Below, in pieces: positions 7,265 through 10,681 of a stretch of 10,681 nucleotides of DNA (its first letter is position 1; the number at the start of each line of letters is the position of its first letter). This stretch comes from Bacillota bacterium (GTDB lineage: Bacteria; Bacillota; Clostridia; Lachnospirales; Lachnospiraceae), in NCBI GenBank assembly GCA_023435505.1, contig JAEYRR010000360.1, positions 1-10,681 on the forward strand, written 5' to 3'. The translations under genes were made by a program, and so were the position numbers. The notes under the pieces were generated by a model, which did no database searches, was not told the origin of the DNA, and worked only from the letters and a program-made list of their open reading frames with translations.

Positions 7265-7355
7265 GTTACTATATCCTGCTTTCTATAAATATCATGAGCT
7301 ACTATAACTCTATTTTGTGTCAATTATGAGACACCTATTCTTCCTATTAACAAAC

Positions 7356-7404
7356 AAAAAAGCTCTGTGAGGCAACAGACTAATCTGCACTCACAGAGCT
7401 TTTT
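7356..7404 (-). terminator. Strong intrinsic terminator of the isomerase operon
   Basis: A perfect 15-bp inverted repeat (7357-7371 with 7390-7404) has an 18-base loop. On the minus strand the hairpin ends in six U's. It starts 12 bases after the isomerase stop, so the operon ends here. On the plus strand the right arm also ends in five T's, so it could work both ways. Confidence 0.9.
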
Positions 7405-7416
7405 ACCTATTACTTA

Positions 7417-8895
7417 TTATTTAAATGGATTTTCAGTCTTATAAAGCATTGACTTTGGTTGATTGAAACCAATATCTTCTGCATTAAGATACTTGAACAC
7501 TTCATAGATTGCTTTTCCGTAGTGACCAAATGCAACGGCACCATGGTGAGGGAAATTATTCTGGATCAATACATGACGATAGAATCTTCCCATCTCAGGA
7601 ATTGCAAATACACCGATAGCACCAAAGGACTTCGAAGCAACTGGAAGAACTTCTCCTTCTGCCACATATGCTTTTAAGTGATTGTCAGAAGTGCTCTGTA
7701 AACGGAAGAACGTAATATCTCCAGGTTTGATATCACCCTCTAAAGTTCCCTGAGTAACTTCTATAGGAAGTGCTCTAGCCATAATCTTCTGGTATTTCAT
7801 CTCACAAGCAGATAACAGGTTGGAGCAGGTGTTACCACAATGGAAGCCCATGAACGTATCTGTATGAGTGTAATCGTAGTTGTCTTTGATTGCTTCTTCA
7901 TACATGTCAGCTGGTACAGAGTTGTTGATATCAAGTAAAGTAACAGCACTTTCGCTGACACAGGTACCAATGAATTCACTTAATGCACCGTAAATATCAA
8001 CTTCACAAGATACTGGGATACCACGGCCGGTCAGACGACTATTTACATAGCATGGTACAAATCCAAACTGAGTCTGGAAAGCTGGCCAGCATTTGCCTGC
8101 GATTGCGACATATTTACGATATCCCCTGTGTTCTTCAATCCAGTCTGTCAAGGTCAATTCATACTGAGCTAATTTAGGAAGAATGCCGGCTTTCTTATTG
8201 CCCTCTCCAAGTTCTTTCTCCATATCCTTAACAACGTCAGGAATACGAGGATCATTCGCATGCTTGTTAAATGCTTCAAATAAATCAAGTTCAGAATTTT
8301 CTTCAATCTCAACACCTAAGTTATATAATTGCTGAATTGGAGCATTACATGCCAAGAAATTCATTGGTCTTGGACCAAAGCTGATGATTTTTAAGTTAGC
8401 AAGTGCATCTACAGTACGTGCAATTGGTAAGAATTCATTAATCATCTTTGCACATTCCTCAGCAGTTCCAACAGGATACTCTGGGATATAAACCTTCACG
8501 TTACGAAGCTTTAAGTTGTAGCTTGCGTTTAACATACCACAGTAAGCATCTCCACGACCATCCATCAGATCAGCCTGGCTCTCTTCTGCTGCTGCAACAA
8601 ACATCTTAGGTCCGTCAAAATGTTTTGCAAGTAAGGTTTCAGAGATCTCTGGACCAAAGTTACCAAGATAAACACAGAGTGCATTACATCCCTCTTTTTT
8701 AATATCCTCTAATGCCTGTACCATGTGGATCTCACTCTCTACGATACAGATTGGGCATTCATAGATATCACTAGGATCGTATGCTTTCTTATAAGCTTCT
8801 ACTAAAGCCTTTCTACGATTCTCTGCTAAGGATGCTGGGAAACAGTCACGGCTAACAGCCACAATACCAACTTTTACTTTTGGAATGTTATTCAT
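7417..8895 (-). CDS. L-fucose/L-arabinose isomerase-family sugar isomerase
   Basis: The 492-residue enzyme belongs to the L-fucose isomerase-related group and should interconvert an aldose and a ketose with a divalent metal, usually Mn2+. It is shorter than classical E. coli FucI (591 residues), as is usual for the 'FucI-related' branch. Likely metal ligands are E298 (in 'SCEVDIYG'), D322 (in 'TLLDINN') and a histidine at 450 or 451 (in 'NFPHHGAVAFG'). The 'MGFHCGNT' stretch (349-356) is another family mark. The N-terminal half has alternating strands and helices of a Rossmann-like domain. Substrate is not fixed by sequence: L-fucose, D-arabinose or another sugar is possible, so no symbol is given. 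An AGGAGG site lies eight bases upstream of the ATG. The gene follows DUF4867 by 12 bases, hence one operon. Confidence 0.88.
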   Translation of the reverse strand: MNNIPKVKVGIVAVSRDCFPASLAENRRKALVEAYKKAYDPSDIYECPICIVESEIHMVQALEDIKKEGCNALCVYLGNFGPEISETLLAKHFDGPKMFVAAAEESQADLMDGRGDAYCGMLNASYNLKLRNVKVYIPEYPVGTAEECAKMINEFLPIARTVDALANLKIISFGPRPMNFLACNAPIQQLYNLGVEIEENSELDLFEAFNKHANDPRIPDVVKDMEKELGEGNKKAGILPKLAQYELTLTDWIEEHRGYRKYVAIAGKCWPAFQTQFGFVPCYVNSRLTGRGIPVSCEVDIYGALSEFIGTCVSESAVTLLDINNSVPADMYEEAIKDNYDYTHTDTFMGFHCGNTCSNLLSACEMKYQKIMARALPIEVTQGTLEGDIKPGDITFFRLQSTSDNHLKAYVAEGEVLPVASKSFGAIGVFAIPEMGRFYRHVLIQNNFPHHGAVAFGHYGKAIYEVFKYLNAEDIGFNQPKSMLYKTENPFK

Positions 8896-8907
8896 TGTAT
8901 TATCCTC

Positions 8908-9525
8908 CTATTTTACACTAATATTTTCGCCTACTAAACCTACAAACGCTGTATCCTCAAGACCTGCCTCTTTATGGGCAATCAGCCATTTGTTCTTTGC
9001 TGTAATCAGTTTATCTTCGCCTTTACTGTGTTTATCATCCAAAGGAAGGTTGGTATCCTTAGGAAGTACTACTACACAACGAAAGCCATTTTCATTTGCA
9101 TTACATGGTGCATAGTGAAGTGTTGTCGCATAGAGCTCTACTCCACATCCTTTTGGTAGAAGAAAAGCTTCTACCTTAGCTGTGTCATATGTAAAATCTT
9201 CTGTAATATCCTGTTGACACCCAAGTAACAGGATTAGATCCTCTGCTGCCACGTTAATCTCAGAAGAGCGATGATATTCCAATGCATTAAGCTTGTAGTT
9301 ATTACCGTTACAATAACCTACCTGAATTGGAAGTTCTCCATAACAGATGTTCTGAAACTCTTTAAATACTGGTAAAGCTTCCAGTTCTTTTACAGATGGA
9401 AGATATACAACCTCTTTGTCACAAGGGGTATTCTGCATCGTTTCTACCAGCTCTGTAAAATCAATTCCACCTACAACCCTTCCATATTTATGAAAGGCTT
9501 TGTCTGTCACTTGATAAATCTTCAT
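8908..9525 (-). CDS. DUF4867 family protein, cupin-like, partner of the sugar isomerase
   Basis: The 205-residue protein matches the DUF4867 family, which I recall as a usual neighbour of fucose/arabinose isomerase-like genes in clostridia. No activity is established for the family, as far as I know. The central part looks like a cupin or sugar-isomerase barrel: 'YHRSSEIN' (84-91) offers H85 and E89 as metal ligands, and 'VEAFLLPKGCGVELYATTLH' (118-137) ends in H137, a typical second-motif histidine. These suggest a metal-dependent mutarotase, epimerase or isomerase acting on the same sugar as the downstream enzyme; this is inference. It is the first gene of the operon, with GGAGGA five bases before the ATG, and is under the palindromic operator at 9557. 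No signal peptide is seen. Confidence 0.85.
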   Translation of the reverse strand: MKIYQVTDKAFHKYGRVVGGIDFTELVETMQNTPCDKEVVYLPSVKELEALPVFKEFQNICYGELPIQVGYCNGNNYKLNALEYHRSSEINVAAEDLILLLGCQQDITEDFTYDTAKVEAFLLPKGCGVELYATTLHYAPCNANENGFRCVVVLPKDTNLPLDDKHSKGEDKLITAKNKWLIAHKEAGLEDTAFVGLVGENISVK

Positions 9526-9556
9526 CTTGTTCCTCCCGTATCGTCATTACAAACAA

Positions 9557-9572
9557 ATGTGCACGTGCACAT
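9557..9572. promoter_or_regulatory. Operator O1, perfect 16-bp palindrome
   Basis: ATGTGCACGTGCACAT is a perfect palindrome located just after the predicted RNA start of the DUF4867-isomerase operon, where a bound repressor would block initiation. Its core TGTGC-N4-GCACA recurs at 9694-9709 near the regulator's own promoter, which makes the divergent LacI-family protein the likely binder. Confidence 0.78.
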
Positions 9573-9580
9573 CTATTAAT

Positions 9581-9608
9581 AGCATACCACATCCTTAGAA
9601 ATTTTCAA
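9581..9608 (-). promoter_or_regulatory. Promoter of the DUF4867-isomerase operon
   Basis: On the minus strand TTGAAA (9603-9608), a 16-base spacer and TATGCT (9581-9586) form a SigA-type promoter with an extended -10 (TGG before TATGCT). The predicted RNA start is near 9574, directly beside O1. The leader is about 50 bases. Confidence 0.6.
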
Positions 9609-9654
9609 TAGATATTTTATAATATTAATATTACTTTTGTATGTTTTATGGAAA

Positions 9655-9683
9655 TTGACTTTTAAACACAGCTATGTTACTAT
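9655..9683 (+). promoter_or_regulatory. Promoter of the LacI-family regulator gene
   Basis: TTGACT (9655-9660), a 17-base spacer and TACTAT (9678-9683) with TGT before it (extended -10) form a SigA-type promoter. The predicted RNA start is near 9690, so operator O2 covers about +4 to +20. This arrangement predicts autorepression. Confidence 0.5.
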
Positions 9684-9693
9684 ATATTAAATC

Positions 9694-9709
9694 TTGTGCC
9701 TGTGCACAA
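9694..9709. promoter_or_regulatory. Operator O2, palindromic half-sites
   Basis: TTGTGCCTGTGCACAA has perfect 6-bp half-sites (TTGTGC/GCACAA) around a non-symmetric centre. It shares TGTGC-N4-GCACA and the trailing GT of the centre with O1. It sits just downstream of the regulator's -10 box. The centre-to-centre distance to O1 is 137 bp. Confidence 0.74.
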
Positions 9710-9752
9710 CATAATAAGAAACATTATTCTTAAGATAGATAAAGGGGATATT

Positions 9753-10681
9753 ATGGTTACCATTAAAGAAATTGCGGATCTTGCTGGGGTATCTAGAGGA
9801 ACTGTTGACCGAGTAATCAATCGCCGTGGCAACGTAAATCCAGAAACTGAGAAAAAGATACTAAACATTTTAGAGCTTATGAATTATAAGCCAAATCGAG
9901 CTGGTCTTGCCCTGGCAGCCGCTAAGAGAAATTATACCATCGGTATAGTTTTATTTAGTCAATCTAACCTATTCTTTGATGATATTGTAGCTGGTATTCA
10001 TAAGGAATTAGAGGAGCTAAAACCTTACGGAGTTAACGTCATCGTTAAGCGAACTGGCTTTAATGCCAAAGAACAGGTGGATGCCATAAGAGAATTAGAA
10101 CAGGAAAACATTGCGGGGCTTATCTTAGCTCCTTTTGAAGACCCTATGATTCATACATTAATTGAAGAACTAGAAGTTAAGAATATTCCCGTTGTAACAG
10201 TAAATACAGATATTGAAAATGAGAAACGTCTCGCTTACGTAGGCAGTAATTACTACGAAGGGGGACGGACTGCTGCAGGACTAATGAACCTTATCACCCA
10301 GGGAGAGGTGCGTCTTGGTATAGTAACTGGTTCTTCTTTAGTACTTTGCCATAAAGAACGTATTCGAGGCTTTATAGATACGATTCTTCACTCTTATCCT
10401 AGAATTCATCATATTGAAACCGTAGAAAATAATGATGATGAAATTGAGAGCTATAAAATCACCAGTGATTTACTAACTAGACGTCCGGATATCAATGCTC
10501 TGTTTTTTGCTGGCGCTGGGGTGTACGGTGGATGTAAAGCAGTCTTAGAACAAAAAAAAGGTATCAAAATTATTACTTTTGATACCCTTTCCACTACGAT
10601 TGAAATGTTAAATCAAAATGTGATCTCTGCTACCATTAGCCAGCAGCCATTTAAGCAAGGCTATGATGCCCTAGAATTACT
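9753..10681 (+). CDS. LacI-family transcriptional regulator with RbsB-like sensor domain (3' end beyond window)
   Basis: The frame is open to the window edge, giving 309 codons of a family usually near 340. Residues ~3-23 form the helix-turn-helix ('TIKEIADLAGVSRGTVDRVI'), in the 'GTVDRV' variant often joined to a periplasmic-binding-like (Peripla_BP_4) sensor. The hinge region is ~42-58 ('LMNYKPNRAGLALAAAK'), and from ~61 the ligand-binding domain starts ('YTIGIVLF'), with 'LILAPFED' and 'YVGSNYYEGGRTAAGLM' typical of sugar sensors. The inducer is probably the sugar used by the divergent isomerase operon or a derivative; this is inference from context. AAGGGG lies five bases before the ATG. 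Operators in the divergent region predict control of both directions. A hairpin with an A8 run lies inside the coding part at 10552-10586. Confidence 0.92.
   Translation, partial: MVTIKEIADLAGVSRGTVDRVINRRGNVNPETEKKILNILELMNYKPNRAGLALAAAKRNYTIGIVLFSQSNLFFDDIVAGIHKELEELKPYGVNVIVKRTGFNAKEQVDAIRELEQENIAGLILAPFEDPMIHTLIEELEVKNIPVVTVNTDIENEKRLAYVGSNYYEGGRTAAGLMNLITQGEVRLGIVTGSSLVLCHKERIRGFIDTILHSYPRIHHIETVENNDDEIESYKITSDLLTRRPDINALFFAGAGVYGGCKAVLEQKKGIKIITFDTLSTTIEMLNQNVISATISQQPFKQGYDALEL
10552..10586 (-). terminator. Terminator-shaped hairpin, antisense, inside the lacI-type gene
   Basis: A perfect 10-bp inverted repeat (10560-10569 with 10577-10586) has a 7-base loop and is flanked on the left by eight A's. 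Read on the minus strand this is a hairpin followed directly by eight U's. The stem has only three G-C pairs, so it would be weak. It may be chance, since the bases also encode a plausible 'KKGIKIITFDTL' segment. Confidence 0.35.

Noticed and set aside
7318-7323. Perfect TTGACA on the minus strand upstream of the flavoprotein gene
   Set aside because: No acceptable -10 box lies 16 to 18 bases downstream; TATAGT is far too close. The true promoter was not identified.
9620-9633. 14-bp palindrome TAATATTAATATTA in the divergent region
   Set aside because: It is made only of A and T in an AT-rich stretch and does not share the operator core, so it is not called a third operator.
1-10681. CRISPR arrays, tRNA or rRNA genes, insertion sequences and phage genes
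   Set aside because: No regularly spaced repeats, cloverleaf-like sequences, transposase or phage proteins, or long direct repeats were seen.

Overview
The window looks like chromosome from a low-GC, spore-forming, anaerobic Firmicute, most likely a Lachnospiraceae member of the Lachnoclostridium / Clostridium phytofermentans type. The reasons are a SpoVB-type flippase, strong AGGAGG ribosome sites, intrinsic terminators with short U-tracts, DUF554 and DUF4867 proteins, and an orphan Nfn/GltD-like oxidoreductase. The family-level placement is inference; no rRNA or other marker gene is present.

Layout: (1) 2-670, plus strand: 3' part of a SpoVB/MOP-type flippase, ending at a terminator hairpin shared with a convergent gene. 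(2) 728-1789, minus: membrane-anchored PAS-GGDEF diguanylate cyclase. (3) 1899-2612, minus: DUF554 membrane protein with a near-consensus promoter. (4) 2762-3854, minus: two adjacent unrecognised genes for cysteine-containing beta-rich proteins sharing an 'IP' motif, preceded by a SigK-like promoter match and closed by a terminator. (5) 3945-5714, minus: ANL-superfamily adenylate-forming ligase. (6) 5715-6031: a 317-bp gap holding the terminator of the next gene and little else. (7) 6032-7264, minus: stand-alone Fe-S flavoprotein of the glutamate synthase small-chain/NfnB type. (8) 7417-9525, minus: a two-gene operon, DUF4867 then an L-fucose isomerase-family enzyme, closed by a strong terminator. 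(9) 9753-end, plus: a divergent LacI-family regulator that runs off the window.

The best-resolved regulatory unit is the right end. The divergent region between lacI and DUF4867 carries two matching palindromes (TGTGC-N4-GCACA). Each sits just downstream of the predicted -10 of one promoter, and their centres are 137 bp apart, close to 13 helical turns. This fits a repressor that controls both its own gene and the sugar-isomerase operon, possibly by DNA looping. The operon has no kinase, aldolase or transporter gene, so the isomerase and the cupin-like DUF4867 protein may form a self-contained step whose substrate is not shown by the sequence. The other candidate for new biology is the pair of 'IP'-motif proteins at 2762-3854, which may be spore-surface structural proteins.
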